NCBI GenBank assembly: GCA_033032865.1
Contig: JAWHQI010000079.1
Location: 5,956,501-6,020,500, forward strand
DNA from: Dactylorhiza incarnata
Taxonomy: Eukaryota; Streptophyta; Magnoliopsida; Asparagales; Orchidaceae
Direction of reading: 5' to 3'
DNA length: 64,000 bases
Positions 21,721-33,600 of this stretch are shown one piece after another. Under the pieces are notes generated by a model, which made no database searches, had not been told where the DNA came from, and saw only the letters and a program-made list of their open reading frames with translations. The position numbers and the translations under genes are program-made. Position 1 is the stretch's first letter; each line of letters opens with the position of its first letter.

Positions 21721-23175
21721 AAATGATCGTGTCGTGAGAAGATTGCTACAGCGAGCGGAGGAAAATAAAGGGAGTTTGCTTAGGGCTTCCTAATTTAACA
21801 ACAAGAAAAATAAAATGTGGGTCGCAAGCACCACTTCGCTTGGCGAGATGATTTGCAGGCAGCAATGTCATGCTTCGGTAAGTGGATGGATGGTAGGCAG
21901 ATGGAAGGAGTGATCTCAAGTGCGGAGATGTGGGTCGCAAACACCTCTTTGAAGTCTCACCTCAATATTTTGCTATAGTGGCCTAACAAGTGCGTGTGAG
22001 GGTGGATGTGAGCGGAGGCGAGGCGCATTCATAACATACAAACTTCAAGGGAGAAAATAACAAGGAAAACTTTCATTCATAGACAAATAATAGTAATCAA
22101 AGTTCAATACACACGTTAAGAAGTACATTTCACAAATGAGAGAAGGGTAGAGTAAACCTATAGAAGTGAAGCCTCGTCGTGGATCGTGGTCGGAATGGCG
22201 GGTTGTCAAGCTGTCTCCGTGCTCAGTCCTTGGTTGCTTCCGGGATCTCGAGGTTGTCACTACCTCTGAACTTTGTCCGTCTTCTTCAGCTTGCAGCGGT
22301 GTCTTCTTCCTCTCCAAGTGGAAAGTGCCCAACACCTTGATATGCTTGTCATGGATGGCTGGGAAGTCTTCCGGAACCTTGGATGTAGCTTGGATTCACC
22401 GGAGGAAGCTTCCCAATGGAAGGATATGGAAGGGGGTGGATGGAGAGCAAAAATGGTGCAGGTGCGAGGGAGGAACTGGCGGCAAATGTACGGGCGTGCC
22501 CTAAAATCGCGGAACCTGCATTTAAATACTGAGCAGAATAAACATGGAGCACGATCAGTGGCGCGCGACCAGTGGTCGTGCACGAAGAAATGCCACTGAT
22601 CGTGTGACAACAACCTGTAGCAACTTCAGACTGCCAAAAAACTTCGCACGATCATTGGCACATGGCCAGTGGTCGTGTGAGAAGAAATACCTCTGCCCAT
22701 GCGAGGACAACCTGTAGCAAACCTCAGGCTGCCAAAAACTTCGCACGATCATTGGCGCACGGCCAGTGGTCGTGCGAGATGAAACCCAGTGATCGTGCGA
22801 CCGTTCAGGTCAAAAATGGGAGGATGCGCACGATCAGTGGTCGTGCGCCTGATCGTGCGTGAACAAAAATGCCCGACCAGAGGCTTTTTAGGCAGAAAAT
22901 GCCCCATTCCACACCGAGCGTCCACACAACCCCTGAACCTACAGGAAAACAGTCCAGGACACTAGCAGATGCATTCCACAAGATCAACAGAAACAGTATA
23001 GCATCATAGAAAATATGAAACATAAGAATTCACACCAAACTGGGCTGAAAATGTGCACTAAGAGTGAAACATGCATTGTAATCGAATATAAGCAATAATG
23101 GGCCTAAATGTAGTGCAACGTCATGGAAAATAGCCCAGATGAATCCCGAAATCACTATAAAATTTGGGCTCATCA
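21721..23175 (-). repeat. Element F 3' LTR, main piece
   Basis: Continues 383-516 after B. Matches 27555-28117 and 35498-36443 in the other LTR. Ends CTCATCA on +, so the LTR begins TGATGAG on its own strand. Just beyond it the - strand reads a G-rich run (TCTGGGGGTG) that is the probable polypurine tract. Confidence 0.88.
22547..22861 (-). repeat. Palindromic tandem array in F LTR (3' LTR copy)
   Basis: Three units of about 98 bp (starts near 22548, 22646, 22744) carry GCACGATCA and GGTCGTGCG half-sites and the linker CTGTAGCAAC, followed by one full palindrome at 22827-22850. The half-sites match those in the LTRs of element A although A and F are of different lineages and the linkers differ. 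Confidence 0.82.
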
Positions 23176-25016
23176 CACCCCCAGACTTACCTGTTTGCGC
23201 GTCCTGAGTAAACAAATCAGGCGGAGTAGGAAAAGCATAGCTAGCCAAAAAATTGCAAACATGGAGTAGAATGCGAAGTTGCATACTTGTGCGCGTAGAA
23301 GTTCATTAGAAGAAGTTTCTAACTATGCTAGCCAATTAATAAAAAGTGTAAATGCAAAAAAAGGAATTTATTTTTACTCAAAATGGAATATTGGTAAATC
23401 TGTGGTCACGCATAGTACGAAAATAAGCAGAACGCGAAGGGAAGTATTACCCAAGACCAGAACTCTGAATTATCTCCGTTGAAATCCATCAACGTCGAGA
23501 ACCATAAGCTCGCCCTGTCACACTCTCTCCACGACACTACTAAACTCACAAGACGAATCGATAGGACTTTAGATACTCATGAGGCTTAGGTTACGGTTTG
23601 GAATGCAAAGATAAACATGATGGCTAATCGCAACCCAAAAGAGCTCACAAAAGTGCTAATTCATAGCAGCCCCCAATAAAAACACGTGTAACACACCCCC
23701 AGACTTGACTTTGAAACTGGGTGTGCACAGGGCCTACACCAAACGATAGAAATAGATGTTTCAATTGTAATGCTAGGGATATATTTTTTCCTTTGCTTTT
23801 CTTTTTCTTTTCCTGTTTAAATTTTTTATCCCCAAATCTATTCATACAAACTCTCAGCATATAGACTTTTTTAGATATCCACATCAACACAAGAGTTTTC
23901 TATCACCGCACCGCACTGGAGAATTATAAAGCTTTAATGCTTTAGGATTAATTTTTTTGGTTGCGATAATGGGATTAGCTTTTAGGCCTTGGTGAAGTAT
24001 GGTGGAACTGAACCAAAAGGTCGGGTAGGCACAAAATGGGCTAGCAACGGTTAGCGTATATGAATGGTATAACAAAGCTCAAGCTTAACAAATAGATGGC
24101 CTACGTCACGCTCAAATTGCAAATCGTTCGCACTCATGCTTCGAGAGTCGCTTGGGGCAAGTTCTTAGCCCCCGAGAAAGATAATCCTTCCTCCCGACTC
24201 GAGCAACACGAATCTCGCGCTCGCTTGCACACAATACACCACTACCACTAGATTCAACCACATTCACTATTTTGAGTAAAATAAATTAAAATCTACGCAA
24301 ATCAACTAATTGTAAATTAGAAGCATAAATAAAACTAATTCTACTCAAATTTCTAAGCAAGACACGAGTACTCAACTAGAGCACTACATGAGTCAACATG
24401 TTACTCCACCTTGCAATGTGTAGGCTAATACCGCAATTCCGACATCACAACCAAGAATTGAATATACGGAAGCATACAAACAAGCGAGTGCGTGCTCGTG
24501 TTGGTGAAATGGTGTGTGATGCAAATATGAAGTTATAATAAAAAATGAAATGTACTACTAGTAAGCTAAAACAAGTGCACGGGTAGTGAGCACTAGGTAT
24601 GGCTCTTCCCCAGACTTAAAGTCATCTAGATCAAAATAAAACATTTTCATAATAAAAAGGGGCTAAGGGTAGAGGGTACCTAGGCTCATAAATGAGCCTA
24701 CCAGAAGATCAGTGATTCATGTCCACTTGCGGCAGTCCTGCATGCTCTAAATAGATTTGACTCTGCGATTAAAGCATTCTCCTAGACAAAACAGAGATAA
24801 ACTATTATATAGAATAGAAAAAGAAACTGAACGGAACCAAGTGGCTCCACTGGGTTGTCTCCCAAGAGCCCTTTTGTTTAACGTCCTTTAGGTGGACCAA
24901 ATACCTATATTATAGCAGTTATTCATAGAAGAGGTCACCAAACAAGTAACAATAAACAAACTAGTCTTAGAAATTAAAACAGCAAGATCCAGAACCCAAA
25001 AACTAAAATGGCACGA
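23176..25016 (-). other. Internal non-coding region of element F
   Basis: About 1.8 kb, AT-rich, no coding region recognised on either strand, in the place where an Athila element would have pol and env-like sequence. At 24846-24895 the - strand reads GACGTTAAACAAAAGGGCTC followed by TTGGGAGACAACCCA; I recognise this TTAAACAA..TTGGGAGGCAACCCA type of sequence as recurrent in Athila-group internal regions. This supports the lineage call. Confidence 0.6.
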
Positions 25017-25433
25017 TCAACTAAAAGCCAATTTATGATGCATATCTCCTGTGGATTGAGAATGACCAGGGGTGGAAGCTTTAGGGCCAAAATTAGTTTT
25101 ACCCAACTTCCCCCTAGCCCCCTCTTTCTCACCACGGAGAGCTGCAAATCGTGCTGCGCGTTGGAGTTTTTCCTTCTTTATTTTCTCCACAGTGGGAGAG
25201 CGCCATCGCATATATTCTGCATCGCTTCCCACCTTAGTGGTGATCGGCATCATGTCCGACACCGAAGTGGCGATCGGATCAGCCCAAGCTACGGAACGCT
25301 TAACAAGTTCATTAGTAACTTTATTACACAAAGAACTGGAGAGCTGCTCCCGAACAAAACTAGTTTCACCAATCTTAGACATATAGTTTTTCGAGTTTAG
25401 GGATTCCATCGTCTCTATCCCCTCGATCACCAC
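25017..25433 (-). CDS. Hypothetical 138-residue protein of element F
   Basis: Lies 30 bp behind the protease end, same strand. It is preceded by a charged Glu/Lys-rich stretch. Residues 85-120 are basic (VEKIKKEKLQRAARFAALRG). I see no RT, RNase H or integrase motif, so it is not a pol start. It could be the remnant of a linker between protease and RT left after an internal deletion, or a protein specific to this non-autonomous family. No homologue recognised. Confidence 0.4.
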   Translation of the reverse strand: MVIEGIETMESLNSKNYMSKIGETSFVREQLSSSLCNKVTNELVKRSVAWADPIATSVSDMMPITTKVGSDAEYMRWRSPTVEKIKKEKLQRAARFAALRGEKEGARGKLGKTNFGPKASTPGHSQSTGDMHHKLAFS

Positions 25434-25463
25434 ATCTTCCTTCTCGTCCTTCTTCTCTTCTTC

Positions 25464-27404
25464 TTACTTGTTTCCTTCAATGCTTAAAAAATCAACAGTA
25501 ATCAAAGTTGGAGAAGTATCAAAGTCAGAAGTTGTGGTCATGTTCGCGATAGAAGTCGTCACTCTATAAGGTAGAGTGATGCAACCATTAGAAAATTCTA
25601 TTTTCATCCCGCTCTCCTTCAGGAATGGGACACCCAGAATTGGAATCGAGTTGTTCTCACGGGGTCCCAGAACCTGGAAATAGGTCACCACCTCAGTCCC
25701 ATCAACCACAACTTTAACTTTTCTTACTTCCCCCTCAGTTTCCACCATTGCTCCATTAGCCATAGTAAGAGATGTCTGGTCATCCACATTCATCTGGAGA
25801 TTCAACTTCTCAACATCTTGCAAAGCAAGAATGTTGCGTGATGAACCGGAGTCGCACAATGTCGTAGTGCTCACATTATTAATACAGCACGGGAGTTCCA
25901 AATCACCATGTCCTACGGCGTCAGCATCAGTGACCCTCTTCCCATTTTCGCTCGGGTTCTTTTCAGTGGTACTAGGAAGGGTGCCTTGAACGCGCTCAGA
26001 AACTGCTTGGGCCAATTGGCCCATTTGCAATTCCAGGTTTCTCATCGAGTCCGTCTGGTTAGCCATGTTAGCTTGGGTGATTTCAATTAATTTTTCCAGT
26101 GTATCTTCCAAGCTACTCTTTCTTGGTCCCGGAGGTGTTTGATTATAACCCGGATGAGGCAGCCGCGGTTGACTTCTGGAAGCAGAAACATCAAACTGAT
26201 GCTGCCCCGGTTGCCATCTTTGGCCAGCAGTGTTTTGATTCCAAGCAAAATTAGGGTGATTTCTCACTCCCGAGTTATAAGCATTTCCGTACGGCATTCC
26301 CCTATTCTGATTGGCCATAAAATTAACGGATTCAGTAATATTCAGGTTTGCAAAATCACCTGAGGGGTCCTCTCCTGGGCACTCATATGAATGATGTCCT
26401 GTTGCTCCACACCCTTAACAGGATAAGACGGTTGCAGGCACTGCGGTGGGGGTAACTGATCCCAAGGCGAAGATACCTCTGGTGTTCTTCTGCGTGTTCC
26501 TTCCCGCCGTCCAGTATGTGTTGTTCGAGGCAGTATCTCGAAGTATACGTGTAGCTTCTTCCAGAGTATGGTTCATAAGAGTCCCTCCTGCCGCAACATC
26601 GATCATCGCCATGTAGTTCGGGTCGATGGCAAAGTAAAAGTTCTCCACGAGGTTCCAAGGCTGGAGCTCGTGGTTAGGGCATTTTCGCAGGAGATCATTG
26701 AACCTCTCCCATACTTCCGCTAGCGTTTCCTGATCTTGTTGGCGGAATGAAGCTAGTTCCCGGCGCAAGTTCACGATCATATCCACCGGGTGGAACTTTC
26801 CCAAGAATTTGGAAGATAGGGCGTCCCAAGTAGCGGCGGTCCCCGGCGGAATGGTGTGAAGCCACGCCTTGGTTTTATCTCTCAGAGAAAACGGGAAGAG
26901 CCTCAGCTTGACAGTATCATCAGATATACCTGCATAGCGGAAAGTGGCGCATATATCAGAAAACTCGGCTATGTGAAGATGGTGGTCTTCAGAAGGCAGT
27001 CCAGAAAACCGGGCGTTATTCCGAATGATATTCAGAATAGCCAATTTTATTTCAAACTGAGTGTTTGCGATAGCCGGGCCGAACCCTGGATACACACTCC
27101 CTGCAGTCAGAGTGGTATAGTCCCTCATGGTGCGAGGCCTCGGCCAGTTCACTTCAGGTTCATCCACTATAACATTCGTCCCATCCTCGGGCACTCCTCG
27201 GCCCCTGTGGCCTTCTCCCTGATTTAGATTATCTCCCATTTCAGCAAGAGCAACTGCAGCACGCCGTCGTGCACAGGCAGTCCTCTCAATCTCAGGGTCA
27301 AAAGGGACTAGGTCACCTAGAACTCGCCCCTGCATACACAAAAGAAGAATACAAAGAAGACAACTCAAAAACAACGACTCCCGTAACAATGTTTTCAACA
27401 ACAA
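25464..27404 (-). pseudogene. Element F gag-protease (Athila type), one nonsense codon
   Basis: A single frame of 647 codons from 27404 to 25464, interrupted only by a TAA at 26415-26417. The gag domain (about residues 80-300) has NTQFEIKLAILNIIRNNARFSG-like and FSLRDKTKAWLHTIPPG, WDALSSKFLGKFHP motifs typical of Athila gag. The stop falls inside the CCHC knuckle (C, stop, G, then CGATGHHSYEC). A basic/Gln-rich linker precedes an aspartic protease with LCDSGSSRNILA (near 25845) and ILGVPFLKESG. The codon after the stop stays in frame, so the damage is a single point change. No RT follows. Proteins would serve packaging of its own RNA, enzyme functions being supplied by a partner. Confidence 0.82.
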
Positions 27405-27425
27405 TAATCACATCACGCCTGCATT

Positions 27426-27442
27426 CCCCGGCAACGGCGCCA
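27426..27442 (-). other. Primer binding site of element F
   Basis: On the - strand TGGCGCCGTTGCCGGGG, a few bases after the LTR end. This is the tRNA-Asp-type site shared by many plant Athila/Tat elements. It fixes the element's orientation as -. Confidence 0.88.
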
Positions 27443-27448
27443 AAAACT

Positions 27449-28117
27449 TGACGCGCAGATTCTACACCGCTAAAAGTGAGAGCAAAATGCGGTCCGAACT
27501 GCAGTGTACCGGTCGTTGTCAAGTAATAAATTTGGAAATATGATCCCTGAGTATCGTTCTCTCAAGGAATGCAGAGTGGGTGAAATGATCGTGTCGTTAG
27601 AAGATTGCTACAGCGAGCGGAGGAAAATAATGGGGGTTTCTTTAGGGCTTCCTAATTTAAAAACAAGAAAAATAAAATGCAAGTCGCAAGCACCGCTTCG
27701 CTTGGCGAGATGATTTGCAGGCTGCAATGTCGTGCTTCGGTAAGCGGATGGACAGTTGGCAGATGGAAGGAGTGATCTCAAGTGCGTAGATGAGGGTCGC
27801 AAACACCTCTTCGAAGTCTCACCTCTAGCTTTTGCTAGAGTGACCTAACAAGTGCGTGTGCGGGTGGATGTGAGCGGAGGCGAGGCGCATTCACACATAC
27901 AAACTTCAAGGGAGAAAATAACAAGGAAAACTTTCATTCATAGACAAATAATAGTAATTCAAGTTCAATACACACGTTAAGAAGTACATTTCACAAATGA
28001 GAGAAGGATAGAGTAAACCGATAGAAGCGAAGTCTCGCCATGGATCATGGTCGGAATGGCGGGTTGTCAAGCCGTCTCCGTTCTCAGTCCTTGGTTGCTT
28101 TCGGGATCTCGAGATTG
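27449..28117 (-). repeat. Element F 5' LTR, first piece
   Basis: Begins TGACGCGCAG on + and matches 383-516 plus 21721-22255. It contains the undisrupted site where B inserted in the other LTR (GCAGAGTGGGTGAAATG). Interrupted by E at 28118. Confidence 0.88.
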
Positions 28118-29271
28118 TGATGGGGACGACGGCCCACACCATGATGAAGATGCGGTTGATGATGATCAACCACCACCATCCAAGGATTTGCGACGTCACG
28201 ACAATCTTGACGGACAACGTTACAACCTTCGCCCTCGACACACGAAGAACCTTATTTAAATTTCTATTTCGTTTTATTATGTTATTTTAGACATTTATTC
28301 TGGCCTGCGTTTAGCCAACTTTTGTTGCATTTATTTATGTTGGTCTGCGTTTAGCCGGCCATTGCTGCTGTTAATTTATTTGGGCTGCATATAGCCATTG
28401 GTGTGTGTAAGGCTATATAAGGCCATGACTATGAGATTAATATTCAGTTTTATGATTTGAAATTTGAAATAGAATCCAAACTTGGAATTCTCCCCCTCTC
28501 CCTCACTTCCTCTCTTGGAAATTCCGCCCCCCCCCCCCCCCCCCCCCTCTTCTTCCCTCTCCTTGGCCGCCCCTCTCTCTACTTCCCCTCTTGGAGATTT
28601 CGGCCACCACTTCTCCCCCTCACCTTCTCCTTCTCTCTAGAATTCGGCCAGCAACAACAAAGAAGATCCAAGGTGCACGAAGGATTGGGCAATCTCGCTC
28701 GGGCGTGAATCGATGAAGAGGGACGTGTACATCTTCTTTGGCTCATCTCCGGTGGGCTTGTGGTGGGAACGAACGATTGTTGTGGATCCAATATCTCGGA
28801 TCTATAAACTCCGAGTGGGTAACGAAACTTTCTACCAAAGAGTTTTCCCTCTTAGACTTTTCTAGTGGTGGTCGAGTTTTGGCGTGATCTTGGAAGCAAC
28901 GGAATTTTCGTGGTTATTTTCTTGTGGATCTGTGTTATCTTTGATATTTCTGAAACATATGAAAAAGGATTGGCGATCTTTGCTTTGTTCTTGTTGGAGA
29001 AACATCCACCCTTTCCGAATCGATTTGTTTTGGTGGATTTTCTTTGGTACAACACCGCGCTCGTCCGGAATCAATATTATTCCTTTTAGCTTGTGTGGAT
29101 ATAGGTCTATAGTCTATATTCATACTCTAGCGGTTGCTACCCATACGCTGCGTTAAAATTAATAATAAGCATATTCGAGGGCTGCGTTTAATTTGTGCTT
29201 GGGTAGAACGGAGCGGCGAGAGTCTTTGTTCGTAATCGCGTGCGACCACTTCAACTCGGTGGCCTACATCA
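28118..29271 (+). repeat. Element E 5' LTR
   Basis: 1154 bp. It opens with a short frame (to 28259) coding the C-terminal tail of pol, meaningful only in the 3' copy. It contains a C-run of about 20 (28529-28548), which differs in length in the other LTR. Confidence 0.92.
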
Positions 29272-29276
29272 ATTTT

Positions 29277-29289
29277 TGGTATCAAAGCG
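29277..29289 (+). other. Primer binding site of element E
   Basis: TGGTATCAAAGCG, five bases after the LTR end, matches the TGGTATCAGAGC initiator-tRNA-Met site with one change. Confidence 0.8.
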
Positions 29290-29648
29290 AGGTTCGTGTC
29301 AATTTCTAAATTGACGCAATCCTTAGGTTGTCGTAGAACGCCGGCACTCACAATCGTCACACGATTTGACATTCAAAATTTAAAAATAAAATTTCGTCGG
29401 TCTGCGAATAGCAGTCTAAAATTCTCATTTTTTTGCAAAATTCAAAAAAAACAAATCTGGATATTCTACTTAATATTTTCTGTAAGAAAATCAAAAAATA
29501 TTTTTACTTACCTTAGTTGTTAGGCGGGAATAAAATTATATGTCGTAAAATTTCTGTCCTCATCTAAAATTCTGGTCTGCATTTAGTAAAAAAACAAAAC
29601 AATTTTTTCTGCAGAAAACTACAAAAAAAATCACTTGTCTTGTTGTTT
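29290..29648 (+). other. Leader of element E
   Basis: AT-rich untranslated leader between PBS and gag; no gene seen. Confidence 0.6.
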
Positions 29649-30671
29649 ATGCGCACTAAGCTTGGCACGGAGTATCTCCCAACCACTTCCACCATGGCAG
29701 ACGACCATGATGACGAGCACGCTCCGACAACGATTGCGGAGCTTCAGGACGAGTTTAACGCTAAGTTCAATGCACTCACACAGTTAATACAAGGGTTAGC
29801 TTTAAATCAAGCCGCGCCTCGAAATCCCGTTGCCAACCAACGTGATGAGAGACCAAATCATCGGCGTAACCAGGACGATGAGCAAGCGCCTCGTCATGAG
29901 TTCGATGTAACTAGAGCCGTAAAAATTGATCCACCGTCATATGATGGTATGGGTGAACCCCAAGTCTTTTTAGACTGGATCATGGAGATCGAGTGTTATT
30001 TCGAGTGGAAAAATTTGGTGGACAGTGAGAAAGTGCGGGTTGCATGGATGAAGCTTCTGGGTAGAGCCAAAACGTTCTGGTTGAACGAAGAGAGACGATT
30101 AGGTGCCGTGAATGGAGCACCCCCAATTGGGTGGGCTGCCATGAAAGCACTTTTGTCGGACCAATATGTCCCTGCGTATCACCGAACCGAATGTTCGACG
30201 ACTTAGCCACCCTTCGTCAAGGGGGCAAATCGGTAGCGGAGTACATGGAACTCCTTAAAGATATGATGGTGCGGTGTGATGTGCGGGAAATGCCCAAAGT
30301 TACACTATCTCATTTTCGTAAGGGACTCAACCCAGACATCCAAAGCAAGCTCTTGCGTTATGGTCATACAGACCTTAACACGACTTTCAATGCTGCCTTA
30401 GACATAGAGAAGCACAACACCTACAAGTCCAAGGGACGAGCATTCCAGAAGGGAAAGTCCCTTTTAGGAGCCCCACCTTCGTCCTCCATGAAGGACAAAG
30501 GGAGGTTTAGATCGACTGATTTGAATTCCGTAGTCATTACCGCTAGGAATATCAAGAGTCCCGAGAGTTTCGATAGGGCGGATTAGTAAGACTAACGCCA
30601 CTTGTTTCACTTGCGGGATCCAAGGGCACTAGGCTAGTGAGTGCCCCACTAAAACGAAGCCCCTAGCACTT
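29649..30671 (+). pseudogene. Element E gag, frameshifted and with a stop in the zinc knuckle
   Basis: Starts at ATG 29649, or at the better-placed ACCATGG at 29694. The first frame runs to 30206 (ITRAVKIDPPSYDG-like segment, PQVFLDWIMEIECYFEWKNL). The capsid domain then continues in another frame from about 30190 (FDDLATLRQGGKSVAEYMEL) to 30586, so a small indel near 30185 shifted it. A CCHC knuckle follows at about 30605-30645 in a third frame (CFTCGIQGH, stop, ASEC). At least two frame changes and a TAG prevent a complete gag from this copy. The domain content is typical chromovirus gag. Confidence 0.78.
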
Positions 30672-33600
30672 ATGGGCTCTCCCTCCGAACCAGCCGAAAT
30701 TGTGTACGAGGCCGCGGATGAATCTGAAGGCGAGCCTAGTGATATGGAAGATGATTCTTACATGATGGTGATGCGATGTATCTTAACTACCCCGCGAGTA
30801 TTGGACGAGTATAATAGGACAAGCATATTTTCTCTGCACTTTAAAAGCAGTGATAAATGGTGTAAGATGATTATTGATAGCGGGAGTTACATGAATGTAA
30901 TCTCTGAAAATGCGGTCACTCGGATGAAATTAAGCACGGAACCACACCCCCAACCATATAAAATTGCTTGGGTCAACAAAACTTCAATATGGGTGTCTAA
31001 GCGTTGTCTAGTGCCATTGGCTATTAAGGGATACGTGGATAAAGTTTGGTGCGACGTTATCCCTATGGACGTTTGTCACGTGTTGTTAGGACGTCCGTGG
31101 CTCTTCGATAATGACGTCACTCACTTTGGCCGTGCAAATACCTATGAGTTCAAGTTTAACGGCAAGACCACTACCTTGAAGCCCACGCCCCCTAAGGACC
31201 CCTCGATCGCTTCTTCGGACACAATTGTGCCCGCGGAGAAGAAGACATTAACATTGATAGGTAGGAAAGAGCTCGAGTGTCACTCCTTCGTTGAGGGTAT
31301 CCTTTATGCGCTAGTTTGTCTACAAGTCAAGGGCGACGAGTCCTCGTTCGAGAGCCTACCGCCGGCGTTGCAGAATCTTCTAGAGGAGTATAAGGATGTG
31401 TATCCGGAGGAGTTGCCCGCAACATTACCCCCGTTGCGGGATATCCCACATGTCATAGATCTCATTTCGGGTTCCTCCCTACCCAACCTACCACACTATC
31501 GATTGAATCTGTCCGCCCACGCGGAGTTGCAAACCCAAATTGCTGAATTATTACAAAAAGGATTTATTCGGCATAGTAAAAGCCCATGCGCCGTTCCCGC
31601 CTTGCTAGCACCCAAGAAAGACGGTTCTTGGAGAATGTGTGTGGATAGTAGGGCCATTAATAAAATCACTATTAAATACCGTTTTCCCATCCCGCGTTTG
31701 GACGACCTATTGGACATGTTAGCCGGGGCCACAATCTTTTCGAAATTGGATCTTAGGAGTGGCTACCATCAGATACGGATCAGAGAAGGGGATGAGTGGA
31801 AAACAGCGTTTAAGTCGAAGGAAGGACTTTATGAGTGGCTAGTAATGCCATTCGGGCTCTTCAATGCCCCAAGTACGTTTTCTCGGATGATGACCCACGT
31901 CTTCCAACCGTATATGGGGAAGTTTATAGTGGTGTATTTTGATGACATACTCATTTTTAGCAATTCTACTTCCGATCATGAGGGGCATTTGAAGATTATT
32001 TTGGAGACGCTCCGAAAGGAGAAATTATTTGTCAATATTAAGAAGTGCACGTTCTATGTTTCGTCGGTGGAGTTCCTAGGTTACATTGTTAGTTCGGAGG
32101 GCATACACGTTAATCCTAAGAAGGTCCAAGCCATAGTGGATTGGCCGGAACCCACCAATATTAGGGAAGTTAGAAGTTTTCACGGTTTAGCCACCTTCTA
32201 CCGCCGGTTCATACGCGACTTTAGTAGCGTCATGGCTCCCATCACGGAGTGCATGAAGAAAGGCGATTTTGTGTGGTCCAAGTCTGCCACCAAAGCGTTC
32301 CACACTATTAAGGCCCGAATGTCGGAAGCACCCCTCTTGCAGTTACCGAATTTTAATAAAGTCTTTGAGTTGTCTTGTGACGCATCCGGGATTGGTATTG
32401 GAGGCGTTTTAAGTCAAGAGGGGTATCCGGTAGGTTATTTTAGTGAGAAACTTGCGGTGCCTAAGCTCAACTACTCCAATTACGATCGTGAATTTTATGC
32501 CATTATTCGGTGCCTCCAACATTGGCGGCACTACCTCCTTCCTAAGGAGTTTGTTATCCTTTCCGACCATGAGGCGTTATGGTTCATCAACTCACAAAGT
32601 AAAATCAGCCCCCGCCACGCAAAATGGGTCTCATACCTGCAGGAGTACTCCTTTAACATTAAACATCTGAAGGGCAATCTTAACCGGGTAGTGGATGCTC
32701 TTAGCCGCGTCTCTCTGTTATTGACCACACTAGAGGTTAAGGTCGTAGGTTTTGAGCGTATTAAGGACGAGTATGTTCATTGTCCGGATTTTAAGGAAAT
32801 CTATTTGTCCACCCAAGGCGATTCACCCACAACCATTTCAGCGTATTATCTCCGTGATGGATATTTATTTAAGCACGCTAAGCTATGCATCCCTCATTCT
32901 TCCCTTCGCCAATTCATAGTGTGGGAGTTTCATAGTGGCGGTCTCGGCGGCCACTTTGGGCGTGATAAAACCATTACCTTAGTAGAGGAAAATTTTTATT
33001 GGTCGGGTCTCAAGTCTACGGTACACAAGGTGGTTGGAAGTTGTAGAGCATGTCAGTTAGGAAAAGGGAATAAGACAAATGCGGGTCTATATACCCCCCT
33101 CCCGATTCCTTCCGTTCCGTGGGAAGATGTTAGCATGGACTTTGTCCTAGTCCTTCCCGTCACGTTTAGGCGTCACGACTCCGTTATGGTGGTCGTTGAC
33201 CGGTTCTCGAAGATGGCTTATTTCATTGCATGTCACAAAACCGAAGATGCGTCTCACGTCGCTAAGTTATTCTTTAAAGAGGTCGTTGGGCATAGGGGCG
33301 TCCCTAAAACTATTGTCACTGATAGGGACGTGAAATTCACGAGTTATTTTTGGAAGACTTTATGGAAGATCATGGGCACCAAGCTCTTATTTTCCTCGGC
33401 TTACCATCCGCAGACGGATGGCCAAACGGAGGTAGTTAATAGAAGTTTGGGCAGCTTACTTCGTTGTCTTGTGGGGGATCACAAAGGCACTTGGGATCTC
33501 ATCCTCCCATATGCACAATTGGCCTACAATAATTCCAAAAATCGGTCCACCGGACTCTCACCCAATGAAATCGTACACGGCTACAAGGCACCCGTGCCTC

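Noticed and set aside
22547..22861. CRISPR-like or miRNA-like reading of the palindromic array
   Set aside because: Repeats are degenerate, unit length about 98 bp, eukaryotic LTR context; no array of constant repeats and spacers, and no evidence for a processed hairpin.
23176..25016. Hidden pol or env in element F
   Set aside because: Searched both strands by eye for RT, RNase H and integrase motifs; none found.
28529..28548. Long homopolymer runs (also 34753-34777, 36927-36951, 52407-52431, 19267-19281)
   Set aside because: Probably ordinary slippage tracts whose lengths may also be affected by sequencing; not functional evidence on their own.
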